From: Massariosphaeria phaeospora
Taxonomy: Eukaryota > Ascomycota > Dothideomycetes > Pleosporales
DNA length: 64,000 nt
Assembly (NCBI GenBank): GCA_011032825.1
Contig: JAADJZ010000005.1
Location: 1,121,001 to 1,185,000, forward strand
Direction: 5' to 3'
Made by a program: the position numbers and the translations under genes. Shown here in pieces: positions 27,181-38,486 of the stretch. Within the stretch, counting starts at the first letter, position 1. Each line of letters begins with the position of its first letter. A model generated the notes under the pieces. That model worked only from the letters and a program-made list of their open reading frames with translations. It was not told the DNA's origin and did not search any database.

Positions 27181-29024
27181 ACGTGTTTTATTAGTAAGTT
27201 GGCTACTTTAGTGAGTTAGCTACTAAACCCTAGCGTCGCGCACGCGCAGCGACGTAGTGCAACACTACAACAAATTACTATACTATACGCAATAAAATAA
27301 TATTATTTAGAAGCAGTACTACTATCTACATTCTCTATTTCTACTTTACAAGTGCGGAAATTATGCCTAATCTCGCTGCAACGGCCGCAGCGCTTCTCTG
27401 CGCGCACTTTTTTCGCAAGCGTCTCGCTGTTTTTACGACTACTACTTTTCTTTGCAGCAATTAAGTTAGATACTTTACTAACTATTAGAGTTTTTTTAAC
27501 TTGTACGTATTGCTTTTTACGAGTTTTGCGCTTTGTAAGCTTTTTAATTGCGCTTCGCATACGCGCTTGTTTTTTTTGCAGCAACACTATATTATGCGCT
27601 ATCTGCTACGCGCCTTTACTTAGCTGTTGTACCTACTCGTTAAAAGAGCTTGCTAAAGAACCTAAGCGCTTTTGCATTCTCTGTTAAATAAGCGTAGTCT
27701 AAGCTTCTAGCTCTTTTGCGTTGCGCAGCGTTTTCGCTTCTCATGCAGCGTCGTTGCGCTGTAGCGAAGTTAGCGTGCGCAACTTTATATCAAGCTTCAA
27801 TAACACTGCATCTAGGTTAAATAGAACTAATCCAGCGCTTCTAAACTCTGCGCGAGCGTTTTTTTTAGTAAATGTATACTCGTAAGCAGCTTTAAAAGCT
27901 AGTAAAAAAGTTTCTTTGCTAATGTAGTAGATGTAGTTGCGCGCTAAAGCTAAGATACTATTGCTATAAGAGCGCTTTAGCGGCGCGAAGCAGGCGACGT
28001 TGAGAAGCTGCAGCAAGTGCGATAAGTAAGATAGCATGCAAAGAGCAATAATCTTGTTCTTCTTGCAGTAGTTTTAGAAAGCAAGCGAGCAATAGCTTTT
28101 GTAGCTGTTAATAATAAGTAGCTTGTACGCTCTTACAGACTTTGCATGCGTATTAAAGTGTTTAAGCTAGTTAACCTTAAGATCGTTGCTCGTCTAGCTA
28201 TTTAGACTAACTTAGATAACCTAGTTGCGTAGTATTCTTAGCTTAAACTAGGTAGAAATTAGGACCTTGCTAGCGAAGATAATAAAGAGTGAAATGCGCT
28301 TTCTCGTTGCGCTGACAGCTTGTATTAGAGTAGTCTATTTGCGATCGCTAGGCTGTAGTTTTTTTGCTTTTCTAAGCTTATCTAAGCTTGTTACTACGAG
28401 CTAAAACGTAATCTTGCCTATTAAGAAGCCTAATTTATCAAAGTTCTAGGTATTCTTATTAAGAATACCGTACTTCGCCTTCACCAATTAAACTAGGCTG
28501 AACTAGGGCTCGATAACTGCTAGGTCTTTGTAAGCAGCTCGCTAGCAATTGTACGAACAGCTCCATCGCGTTCGCAGCTCAAGAGTACGCTTGATAAACC
28601 TATTAACCTAGCACTTGCTAGTAGAGTTGCATTCGCGCTCTTTTAGCAGTCTATTTGCTATATCTTGTATGTGTGCCTTTGAGAGCGGTAGACCTTGTAG
28701 AAATTCGTTAAGTATACGCTGCACAATCGCTTTTTCTTTTAGTTTTGTAAAGCGCTTTGATTTTAGCTCGCAGTTGCGTCGAGGGCGTTTCTTAGCGCGT
28801 TGGTTTTAGATCGTTGATCGAAGAACTTTGTAGACTGCAGCAGCGCGCTTTTTGCTTTGAATCTGCTTAGATTGAATATTAGAGATAGCAATATATATAT
28901 CGCTTTTAGTATAGGTACTTTGCGCGTTGTGTTGTTGAGACATTACGTATTGTTGCCGCGCAGTTGCTGCGCCGGTGTTTAGTAGCCGACTTACTAAAGT
29001 AGCTAACTTACTAATAAAACACGT
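27181..29024 (-). mobile_element. Fot1/pogo-like DNA transposon, lightly mutated, inside a Gypsy-2 LTR
   Basis: This 1,844-bp element is flanked by TA (27,179-27,180 and 29,025-29,026). Inverted repeats begin ACGTGTTTTATTAGTAAG. The tips carry two 17-mers (AGTAAGTTGGCTACTTT, AGTGAGTTAGCTACTAA). Local base composition is visibly richer in G and C than the surroundings, including CpG-rich patches such as 27,230-27,260. It is therefore a younger insertion than its host LTR. Confidence 0.9.
27303..28943 (-). pseudogene. DDE transposase, near-intact frame with nonsense changes only
   Basis: The transposase runs in a single uninterrupted register from an ATG at 28,943 to a stop at 27,303, 547 codons and close to the usual length for Fot1-like transposases. 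The segments at 28,943-28,809, 28,037-27,741 and 27,587-27,303 all share this frame, so no indel is needed. The coding loss comes from in-frame stops. The N terminus begins MSQQHNAQSTYTK with a helix-turn-helix-like region. The middle reads YLSHLLQLLNVACFAPLKR, which matches the conserved segment after the second catalytic Asp in pogo-type DDE enzymes. The C terminus has a Cys-rich knuckle (RCGRCSEIRHNFRTC). Function in life: transposition of this element. Confidence 0.8.
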
Positions 29025-29073
29025 TAGATAGAATAACAAAGTAACAATTTGTTGCCTATAGATCTAATCTATG

Positions 29074-29361
29074 TGTAATAGACTAAAAGCTCTATAAATT
29101 GCCTTAGTCGTAGAACTTTAGTAGCTATTAACGCTGTACGTAACAGCTTCGACGATACCTAAAAAAGCCTCGCTAGTTTCCGGTTAACGAAAGCCTTGCG
29201 GTATTAGGTTTTTACATAGCCTCCAAAAGCGCTTCGCAGGTAATTCAAAAGCTAACTAACTATAAAGTATATAGAGCTCTTTTGTTCGCGCTGTAGATAA
29301 ACTCTATCGAATTCATTACATTCTTTATCTAGAACCTGCTTTCCTAGGCGATCCTCTTTTA
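29074..29361 (+). repeat. Solo Gypsy-1 LTR with CTATG target duplication
   Basis: This 288-bp sequence matches the LTR at 9,929-10,225. It is flanked by CTATG at 29,069-29,073 and 29,362-29,366, and it interrupts a Gypsy-2 LTR. A lone LTR with a perfect duplication indicates insertion followed by LTR-LTR recombination. It is less mutated than the copy at 9,929. Confidence 0.85.
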
Positions 29362-29698
29362 CTATGTATAAAATGTACTTAAAAGAGTTAACTACAAAGA
29401 ATCTAAATTGTAAAAGAAATTCTGCTAATCTATATAGTTCTATAATTCTTTGCTAAAAGCGTTTTGCTTTGCTTGCTACGTTTTGCTACGCCGTAGCACT
29501 CGTAGCGCTCGTAGCAACTGCTGCTTAGTGTGCTACGTGCTAAAGCTTTGTAGCACTCGTAGCGCATTACGTAACTTTTGCTAACCTAATTCTACTTTGC
29601 GCGTTGCTGTACTTTCGTCTTGCAAACTTGCAAGCTCTAACAACTTTTCTGCGTCGTTGCTTAGTCTACGATACTTAGTATCGTTTCTATTTGTAACA

Positions 29699-32600
29699 TA
29701 GAATAAAGTAGTAGATAAAGTAGTAAAGTAAACTAAAGTAGTAAAGCAAACTAAGTTAGTAGAGTATTTAGATTAGAAAAGTTTCTCTAACGATAGTAAC
29801 GCTTATAAAGAAGCGCAAACCTAAAGCTTTTTACTTTTTATGTAAATTAAAACGTTGCTAGCATAAACATAGCTAGTATCTACTATTTATAACGCGGCTT
29901 AAAACGTGCATAACATTACGATTAACAAATTAGCAAGTATAACTTAATTAGAACTGTAAAATTAAAGCGCTACTACTACAGCTTTAATTCTAGCTCTAAT
30001 CTTAGTTGCATTACTGCCTTAGCTTTTGCGCTTAGACGTTAGCAATATTTTGCAAGCAAAAAAGCATGTTCTGTTTTTCTTTAACAATCTGCGTATTCTC
30101 TTTTAGCAATGTACTTATTCTTTATTTTTAGTTTACTTTAACACTAATTATTATAGTTTATTATTACAGTACCTGCGCTTTTGTACTATACCTTTTGTTA
30201 TAAACATAGCAAAACTTTCGCTACTTGTTTGTTTATTTAAATTCAACGCTAAGCAATTTGTTCAAGAAAAAGAAAGAAATAAACTATATCTAGTAAAATA
30301 TTTTTCTACGCATATTAAAGATAATACAGAACAAGAAGTAGTAGTAACTGCGTAGAAAATGTAGTAGAGTTCTACTAAGTAGGCTCTAAACCTAGAAATA
30401 GCAAATCTGCGATAAAACTCTGCTATACGCACTAGTTAGGTATAGCTATAGTTTGAAAAAGCTGCTAATTCTAGTAATAGCTACTTCTACGTATTCTGCT
30501 ATAATTGCAGCCTTGCTTTTTAGCACCTAGCAGTTAAAACTATTAAAACTAAACACTTACTTAACTACCTCGAATCTAGGACCTACTAAAAAACGCTTGC
30601 TTTTATTTACTCTTAACCTCGTCTACAGCTAGCACTACGTTAACTTTAATTTACTACTATTGTACTACTATATTCGACTTAGGCTTTTGAACGAGAACTA
30701 GTACGAGTAGTTATATATAGCAACTAGTTTTTTTGAACAATTAAGCAGCCCTTATTCTAGCGATTTCTTCAATTTCTTTGACTTGATATTTCAAGTATTA
30801 GCTAATTCAAATTCTAAAGAATGTTCTATGAACGATTTGAAAAAGCTAAAGCATTATCTCTTAATAACATTAGCTAGTTAACTAAGATTTTAATTGCGAT
30901 AGATAAGTAGTTTGCTTCTAATTATCTTAGTTTCTTTGTAGTTAAAGAATACTACGTTAACTGCAACTAGCAGCTTCGAAAGAAGTTGCTAGATTTCGTT
31001 TCTCTACGTAGAAAACATACTAGTGCTGCTGCAGCTGCTAATATACTGCAAGTACTCTTAAACACTAGCATTAAATTACGCTTTCTAGCAATTACTGCGA
31101 ATAATGCTAAAAAAAACAAAACGCTTAGTTGTGTTATTAAACAGCAACTAGAAGCAAAGAACATACTTTAGAGCTTATTAAAAAACTCAATTCTATATCT
31201 TGCTTACATTATTAACTTTGTTGTTTAAAATATTATTTTACACTTTAAGCTTGCAGTATTAGTAGGTGCCAACGTTGAACTAGAAGAAATACTACAAAGA
31301 CGCTATTTAAGCAACGTGCAAGCGAATATCTTTGTTTTAAACTCTTTTTGCAAGGTATATAGTGCGTTATTATATACTTTTATTACAGCTTAATACACAC
31401 CTAGCTTCGAGCTATTTGCATAGCAATTAATTCGTTGTTCTAACGATACAAGCGGCTTATTGCTACGCAACTACACTTGCTACTAAAACAATAGATGTCT
31501 GTTATTTGCGATGTTAAAACATAATAGAATTTAACCTACGATATGTGCAAGCGCGCACTTAAAATTTAAAAATTTATTAACAAATAGCTAGTAAAAGAGA
31601 TTGCACTTAAAATAACAATTAGTGTAAGTAGTATTCTAGATAATAAAAATATAGCAAAGGTAAACTTCTGCGACTTTAAGCAACTAAAATTAACACTAGA
31701 CAAATAGCACTACTTAAAGTTAATTACTAATATGCTTAAAAACTTTAAAAACGCAACAAACTTTTTAAGTAAAAACTACAAGCTACAAGTCTAGTATATC
31801 TAGCTTATGTACAACTGTTTTTTCAACTTTCTAGATAGTATGCAAGACGAACTTAACAACGACATAAAAAATCGAGATACTTTTAAGTAGCTTACAGTTG
31901 TACGAGCCGCTGCAGATAAAGAAAAAGCTAAACTTAGCAAGTATTATAAAAAAACTAGCGATAAACGAGAGTTTTTATTTAATTGTACTACTATTCTAGA
32001 CTTTAGCTAAAAGCTTACGGCGTACGAGGTATAGTTATTACAATTACTTATTACAGTTATATGCTAACTACGCGTTTAAGACAAAACCTAGAATAATCAA
32101 AACAAGCACACCTACTGCGAAGAGTTTTTTAATTACTTTAATTGCTATAACAACGATACTCGCTTTGCTTTTACTTCTATTTCTTCGTTCTGTACAACTA
32201 GACTCTAAGGTAGTAAATAGTTTTAAAAATCAAAGCTTCTACTCTAGTTGCTGCCAAGCAGTTTTTCATTTGTTAACTTAAACGAAATAGAAAAAGAAAA
32301 GAGCTTAACTTGCTAAGAAAAGAAAGCTTATCTAAGCATTGCCTGCGTACGCGCTAGTGCTTCTTTTAATATTCTTAAATAGTAGCAAGTAAATAAAGAA
32401 ACGTATCTACGCTTATTACAAGTTGCAAAAAATATACTTGCAGTACAAATTGCCTAGGTTGAAGTTGAGCGCGAATTTAACGTTGCTAAAAATGTTATTA
32501 GCAATAGAAAGCACCAACTTGCTGCCTAAACAATTTAGTAGATTATAATATTAAAAAACTGTATTGCTTAAGAGAAAGAATAGAACAGCGTTTCTTAGTC

Positions 32601-32830
32601 TACAAAAGCAAATAATAAGAAACTACTATGTAACGAAGTTAAGAACTTACTTAACTTTCAAGCGTAGTATGTAAACTCTACTTTTAGGCTTACATCTACG
32701 CTTATACTTAGCTCGTTATCTAGGTTAATACTTAAGCTAATATTTAGGCTTATACTTAGCTTGTTATCTAGACTTACATCTAGGCTTACATCTAGGCCTT
32801 TACGATTAAAAATAACTCTGTTAGATAATA
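29699..32830 (+). mobile_element. hAT-family DNA transposon (transposase remnant)
   Basis: The plus strand encodes a decayed hAT transposase. At about 30,820-31,170 the reading is RMFYERFEKAKALSLNN, then KEYYVNCN, then LDFVSLRRKHTSAAAAANIL and FLAITANNAKKNKTLS. The last corresponds to the TaDNAS-type catalytic segment of hAT enzymes, with one Asp-to-Asn change of the RIP type. At ~32,340-32,600 is the C-terminal dimerisation domain (KETYLRLLQVAKNILAVQIA, VEREFNVAKNVISNRKHQLAA). Several TAG/TAA stops occur between. Exact ends and an 8-bp target duplication could not be fixed, so both coordinates are approximate. Confidence 0.75.
32665..32810. repeat. Short subterminal repeats at the 3' side of the hAT element
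   Basis: Units such as AGGCTTACATCTA, GGCTTATACTTAGCTCGTTATCTAG and near copies recur several times in ~145 bp. Subterminal arrays of short repeats are where hAT transposases bind in known elements, so this is the likely binding region. The assignment is an inference from position. Confidence 0.5.
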
Positions 32831-33099
32831 ATTTAGGAAAAAAGAATTCGCTACTTTCGCTACGAAAGCGCGCTTAATTTCTACGCTACCGTAATTAATA
32901 TCTGTAGTAATACAACTTTTTTTACTCTACTTATGTTCTTGTACGTAAATAGTAGCTGTAATAACAGAACTTTGTAAATACAATTTGCGCGTTTTTAAAT
33001 GTAATAACTAGCTGTAATAACTTTCTAAACTTTAGCAACTTTCTAAGCTAACACATAACCTTATAACTTAAATGTAACTTTTAACTTAACTCTAACTCT

Positions 33100-33352
33100 A
33101 AGCTTTGATTACTCTAACTAAACTATAACTTAATGCTTTAATAACTCTAACCTAACTTCTACCTACGCTAGAGTAACTATAACTTAACTTTAACCTAAAG
33201 TCTATGCAACTTATAACTTAACTTATACCTATTAATAAGTACTTTCTACTTATTCGCTAGCGTATTAGCGTAGGTATAAGTTAAGTTAGCACTAGAGTTT
33301 TACGTAAGCTAACTCAACTTTAACTTAACTTATACTCATTTACTACTCTACT
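33100..33352. repeat. Rearranged copy of the 326-bp MITE family
   Basis: Sequence matching the right arm of the 326-bp element (ending ATTCGCTAGCGT at ~33,286) is followed directly by sequence matching its other arm in inverted orientation (ending ATTTACTACTCTA at ~33,352). The region is dense in AACTTAACTTTAACT-like motifs. It marks the 5' truncation of the transposon that follows. Confidence 0.6.
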
Positions 33353-35055
33353 TATAATAGCTAACAATTTCAAAGCTTTCAACGCGCTGCTAAGGCATTT
33401 GAGGTACTTTTTACAACACTTTCTTGCCAACGCAAAAGAGTTACGCATTGCTTTAAAACTCGCTACGCTCAACATAAGCTCACTGCAACTAAAGAGCAAA
33501 CAATTGTTTAATATATTCTTAACTTCGATTTGCGAGAATTTGCGCTCTAGCTGTGCGAGGTAGTAGATATAGCTAATAAACTACTAGCTGTACGTAGTAG
33601 TAAGCTAGTTAGCAAGTACTAGCCTACGCGCTTCGTAACGCGTTTATCTAAGCTCAAAATAGCTTTTAATTGAGCTAAAAATAGGCAAAGAATACTCTAA
33701 AAGAATCTAAAGATAATTAGCGCGTAGTTTAAGCTAGTAGAGAATACTAAAGCTAAGTACAGCGTCTACGACAACGACGTGCACAACTTTAACAAAACTA
33801 GCTTCTAAATAAGCGTAATTAGCTTTATAAAAGTCGTTATAAGCTTTTAAAAACGTACTTAACCTAATTTTATCTAGCTAGGCAATTAAGAGTAAGTAAT
33901 AGTTATCTAAAGCATTTGCGCCGCAAAGTACGCAATCTCGTTTTTTATTATCTACAAGAAACGCGTTTACATCTTAGCGTAGTACAAGAAAACTTTAATA
34001 CTGCGCAATTAAAAGCTCTTAGTTTTTAAAAATAGCTAGACAAACAACGCTTTAAGTTTAAAGTAGTTAAAGCACTTTAACGCGCATACAAAAACGCGCT
34101 AAGTAGAAGTATACTAGCTACTTATTCTAGACAGCTATAAAAGCTACTTCAACTAGAATTTCAAGAACTACTATTTTGAATACAAGATTCTAACTTTTTG
34201 CATGCTTTTCTACTTGTTGCACATTCTCTAGCTACTTAACGTAGTTTACTTCTTGCTATTAAAGCGCAAGTACTTTTAGCATATTAGAGACTTAGCACGC
34301 TAGCGCGTTTTCTATATTAACAAAAAAAGCTTCTTGCTAGCTTTTAGAAACGCGTTTTTTAAAGTGTTTACAACAAAGAACTGCAAAAAAGCTTTTAAAG
34401 TTTTAAAACTAGTTTCTATTAACGCGCAAGTAGTTTTTAATTATTTTAAAGTACGGCTGTGTACTTCGCTACTACCTTTCGCACTAGAAACGCCGTAGCA
34501 GTTAAAAACACTAAGCAATACGTACGAGTTTGAATCTTAGTTAAAGCTTGTACGCGAGTTTTTTACTTAATTACCTATTACAGCTTAAGCAGGCTTTTTC
34601 TAGCTTATAAAAAGTAGTAAGCTAATGCTATACTAAAACGCGCTTCTTGCTGCTTGCAACAAAGAGCTTAAAAAGTAACTAGCAAAAATAACTAAGCGAA
34701 AATCGCGCAAAAGAAAGTAGATCTAGTAAGGTAGTACTATAAAGTATAAAAGTGCTGCAGCGCAAGTAGCTACTAAAGCGTTTGCAAAGCTTTAGCAATT
34801 AAAAAAAACTTGTAGTAGTAGTAATTAAAAACAAGCTTAACTAGCTTTACGGCGTTGTAAAAACTGCGGCAAAACTAAGCACAATGCGCGAACGTGCAAA
34901 AAAAATACAAAGGCATTTTCTAAATTAAATGCTAGCACAACGTACGTAGGCTTTTTGTTTAATAGCAATAAAATTAAAAATGCGTAACATAAGTTGGTTA
35001 TGCTAAAGCTTTTTGTTCTACTTAGTAGAGTGTTTTACTTAGTAGTAGATTACGT
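33353..35055 (+). mobile_element. Fot1-like transposon copy C (5'-truncated, plus strand)
   Basis: This is the same family as 13,900-15,748 but in plus orientation and heavily mutated. The transposase C-terminal knuckle is at ~34,855-34,910 (RRCKNCGKTKHNARTC). The right terminal repeat ends in ACGT before TA at 35,056-35,057. Read inward, the tip is ACGTAATC plus two 17-mers (CTACTAAGTAAAACACT, CTACTAAGTAGAACAAA). No left terminal repeat is present. Confidence 0.7.
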
Positions 35056-35057
35056 TA

Positions 35058-35379
35058 GTACGATAGAGTATAGTAACGAATTAGCGTAAGTAGCTGCTAA
35101 AGCGTTTACAGCGCTTTAGTTATCAAAGAAAGCGCGTAGTAGAAAGAGTTAAAAAAGAGCACAACTAGCTCTACGGCGCTGTAAAAATTGTAGTAATACA
35201 AAGCACAATGCCCAAACTTGCTAAAAGAATATAAAAAAAACTTTTAAATTAGATACTAGCACGACGTACGCAGGCTTTTTGTTTAATAGCAATGAAATTA
35301 AAAATGCGTAACATAAGTTAGTGCCGCTAAGCTTTTTTGTTGCTTTTAGTAGTTTGTTGCTTTTGGTAGTAGATTACGT
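35058..35379 (+). mobile_element. Second Fot1-like 3' end lying directly behind copy C
   Basis: This ~320-bp fragment repeats the transposase C-terminal region (RRCKNC.NTKHNAQTC, then LDTSTTYAGFLFNSNEIKNA and a stop) and the terminal repeat. The TA is at 35,380-35,381. Its 17-mers (CTACCAAAAGCAACAAA, CTACTAAAAGCAACAAA) differ from those of copy C. It is a different element or sub-family, not a simple tandem duplication. Confidence 0.7.
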
Positions 35380-35556
35380 TAGTACTAATATAGTATTTCT
35401 AGTAGATAGATTTATAGATTTTACTATAAGCTTACTATAGTTGTATAAACTTTTTATTTAATAATAACGTAATCTACTACTAAGCGGCTTAAACTACTAA
35501 GCAGCTCAAAATTTCTTGGCATAAATTTCTAGGTTTAAAGCTTAATAACTTTTGTA

Positions 35557-37738
35557 ACGTAAAGTACTAGCGAACTTAACAAACTAGTAAACTCGACAAA
35601 ATATCTTAGCACAACTAACTTATTTCAAAGAATATTAAATTAATTGCTATTGAACAAGGAACCTGCGTACGTCGTGCTAGCTTTAGATTTAAAAACTTTT
35701 TTTGTATTCTTTTAGCAAGTTTAGGCATTGTGCTTTGTATTACTACAATTTTTACAGCGCCGTAGAGCTAGTTGTGCTTTTTCTTAACTCTTTTTACTAC
35801 GCGTTTTTTTAATAGCTAAAGTGCTGTAAACGCTTTAGCAGCTACTTGCGCTAATTTATTACTATACTCTATTGTGCTACCTATTTGAATTCGCTTTCGT
35901 TTTCGTAATTTTCTTTTTGTTGCTTCTTTAATAGTTTTTTTAAAGCTAGAAATTTGATTGCGCATTAGCTTAACCTAATAAGCTATCTAGTAGAACTCTT
36001 TGACAAGCTAATTAACTCTATTCTTTAAAAATAATAGAGAGAAACTAAGCTTAGTAGTAATAAGCTTTGATTGCAATTCAAATTCAAGCGTATTGCTTGG
36101 AGTTTTTAACTGCTACGGCGTTTTTAGTGCGAAAAGTAGTAGCGAGGTACATAGTTGTACTTTAAAACAATTAAAAACTACCTACGCGTTGATAGGAACT
36201 AGCTTTAAAGCTTTAAAAGCTTTCTTGCAGTTCTTTGTTGTAAATACTTTAAAAAACGCGTTTTTAAAAGCTAGCAAGAAGTAGAATAGTAAATAGGTAT
36301 AAGTTGAGTTAAAGTTAAGTTAGCTTACGTAAGACTCTAGTGCTAACTTAACTTATACCTACGCTAAAACGTTTTAGCGTAGGTATAGGTTAAGTTAGTA
36401 CAAACCTCTACAATTTTATATTTTAATATATTTTCTTTTTATAATTATAACAGCTAGTTATAATAAGTTTATTAACTTAAAAGTAGTACCTATAACTCAA
36501 CTTTAACCTACGCTTTAATTACTCTAACTTAACTTTAACTTTAGGTTTATGCAACTTTAACTTAACTTATACTCAACGATAAATACTTTCTACCTATTCG
36601 CTAGCGTAGCAAGAAGCTTTTTTTGTTAATATAGAAAACGCGCTAGCGCGCTAAGTTTCAAACGCGTTAAAAGTACTTTAGCTTTAGCAGCAAAAAGCAA
36701 ACTACATCTAGCAGCTAAAGAATATAGAATAAATAAGCTAGCATGCAAAGCGTAAGAATCTTGTACTCAAAACAATAGTTTTTAAAATTCTAAGATTAGT
36801 AGCTCTTATAGCCGTTTAAAATAAGTAGCTAATACTTTCTACTTAACGCGCTTTTGTATGCGCGTTAAAATGCTTTAACTATTTAAAACTAAAAGCGTTG
36901 TTTGTCTAGCTGTTCTTAGAAACTAAAAGCTTTTAATTGCTAAGTATAAAGTTCTTTTCGTACTATGCTAAAATGTAAACGCGCTTTTTGTAGATAATAA
37001 ATAGCAGAATCGCGTACTCTACGGCGCAGATGCTTTGAATAACTATTACCTACTCTCAATTGCCTAGCTAGATAAAATTAAGTTGAGTACGTTTTTAAAA
37101 GCTTATAACGACTTTCATAAACCTAATAACACTTATTTAGAAGCTAGTTTTGTTAAAGTTGTGTATATTATTATTCTAGATGCTGTACTTAGCTTTGGTA
37201 TTCTCAACAAACTTAAACTACGCGCTAATTACTTTAGAATTTTCTTGTTGTATTTTTTGCTAGTTTTTTGCTCGATTAAAAGCTATTTTAAGCTCGCTTA
37301 AACGCGTTACAAATCTCTTAGCCTAGTTTTTGCCTACTAGCTTTTTACTTTGCGCAGCTACTAGTTTATCTTTTATATCTCCTACTTTAAACAGCTAGAA
37401 AGCAAATTCTTGCGAATTAAAGTTAAGAATATATTGAATAATCGTTTGCTTTTTAGTTGTAGTAAGCTTTGAAAATGTAAGTTGTATTTAAGCTCGAAAT
37501 AGAATTTCTCTAGCGCGTTTAGAAAAATTATAGTGTTTAACGTTAAAAGCACTAGCAGCAGCTTAATAGCTTTAAAATTAGTTGAAATTATAAGCTTTAA
37601 GAGCAAGCTGAAGTTTCTTTTCGTATTAGTGTAATAACGCGTTAGTTGGTTGAAACATATCGCGTTAATAGAGAAAGTAGTAGTCTTGGCAAATTTTGTT
37701 AAGTTTACTAGTTTGTTGAGTTCGCTAGTGCTTTACGT
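35557..37738 (-). mobile_element. Fot1/pogo-like DNA transposon, copy B, with nested MITE
   Basis: TA flanks at 35,555-35,556 and 37,739-37,740. Tips carry ACGTAAAG then CTAGCGAACTTAACAAA and CTAGTAAACTCGACAAA. The length is 2,182 bp. After removing the nested 326-bp MITE and its 9-bp duplication it is 1,847 bp, against 1,849 for copy A. It is homologous to copy A along its whole body and carries the same transposase on the reverse strand, but much more mutated. The transposase pseudogene spans most of the element (roughly 35,650-37,620). Confidence 0.85.
36282..36607 (+). mobile_element. 326-bp MITE, copy 1
   Basis: The element begins TAGAATAGTAAAT and ends CTATTCGCTAGCGT. It is flanked by perfect 9-bp duplications AGCAAGAAG (36,273-36,281 and 36,608-36,616). 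The uninterrupted site is seen in transposon copy A near 14,620. Near 36,351-36,412 is a ~62-bp near-perfect palindrome centred on AAAACGTTTT. There is no coding capacity. A 9-bp duplication is typical of Mutator-like elements, but the outer ends are not obvious inverted repeats. Confidence 0.9.
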
Positions 37739-38160
37739 TAATATAGAAGCTAAATAATTAATTTTTACACTATTTTAAAGCGCTTGTTTAGCTCTTTAAA
37801 ATAAACTAAAAATACTAATAGTACTTTACGTAATACAAACTCTATTATAGTTTTTAGAAATCTACCTCGCTTAAGCTTTATACCTAGTATCTAGTACTTA
37901 ACTACTATAATAAATAGTAACACTCTTTAGTACTAATTTATATAGCTTTTGTTATAGTTTTAAAAAAAATTATAGCGTGTAGTTTAGATTTAAAAATAGT
38001 ATAGTACTTAGAAGTTAGCTAGTATTTCTAAAATTTACTAAAAAAAATATTTATATATAACTTATATAACCTATTATAAAACTACTTAGTACTTTAGTAG
38101 TTAATAGAATAAAACTTAATATAGCTTAAAAAGTAATAAATATCTATTAGTATAGATAGT

Positions 38161-38486
38161 ACGCTAGCGAATAAGTAGAAAGTACCTATTGTTGAGTATA
38201 AGTTAAGTTAGAGTTGCACAAATCTAAAGTTAAAGTTAAGTTAGAGTAATTAAAGCGTAGGTTAAAGTTAGGTTATAGGTACTACTTTTAGGTTAATAAA
38301 CTTATTATAACTAGCTGTTATAATTATAAAGAAAAAATATATTAAAATATAAAATTGTAGAGGTTTGTGCTAACTTAACTTATACTTACGCTAAAACGTT
38401 TTAGCGTAGGTATAAGTTAAGTTAGCACTAGAGTCTTACGTAAGCTAACTTAACTTTAACTCAACCTATACCCATTTACTACTCTA
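38161..38486 (-). mobile_element. 326-bp MITE, copy 2 (inverted relative to copy 1)
   Basis: This has exactly the same length as copy 1, in opposite orientation (begins ACGCTAGCGAATAAG, ends TTTACTACTCTA). It is flanked by 9-bp duplications ATAGATAGT (38,152-38,160 and 38,487-38,495). It contains the same central palindrome around 38,370-38,431. Confidence 0.9.

Larger units (their letters stand above)
20466..29698 (-). mobile_element. Gypsy-2 retrotransposon, reverse-strand copy B2 with two nested insertions
   Basis: On the reverse strand this has the same order as 1,939-9,109: 5' LTR at 27,059-29,698 (interrupted), gag-like region ~25,700-27,000, Cys-rich and protease region ~24,850-25,700, RT ~23,500-24,200, integrase ~22,250-23,000, and 3' LTR at 20,466-20,965. 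All frames are broken. The flanking pentamers (TTTAC left, TAGAA right) do not match, and the two LTRs differ in their internal repeat block. The copy may therefore be chimeric, or its flank may be rearranged. Confidence 0.85.
27059..29698 (-). repeat. Gypsy-2 LTR (5' LTR of copy B2), split by a DNA transposon and a solo LTR
   Basis: The LTR is broken into 27,059-27,180, 29,025-29,073 and 29,362-29,698 by insertions at 27,181-29,024 and 29,074-29,361. Joined, it matches other Gypsy-2 LTRs except at about 29,465-29,580. There the GCTTAG-type repeats seen elsewhere are replaced by GCTACG/CGTAGC-type repeats. Confidence 0.8.
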
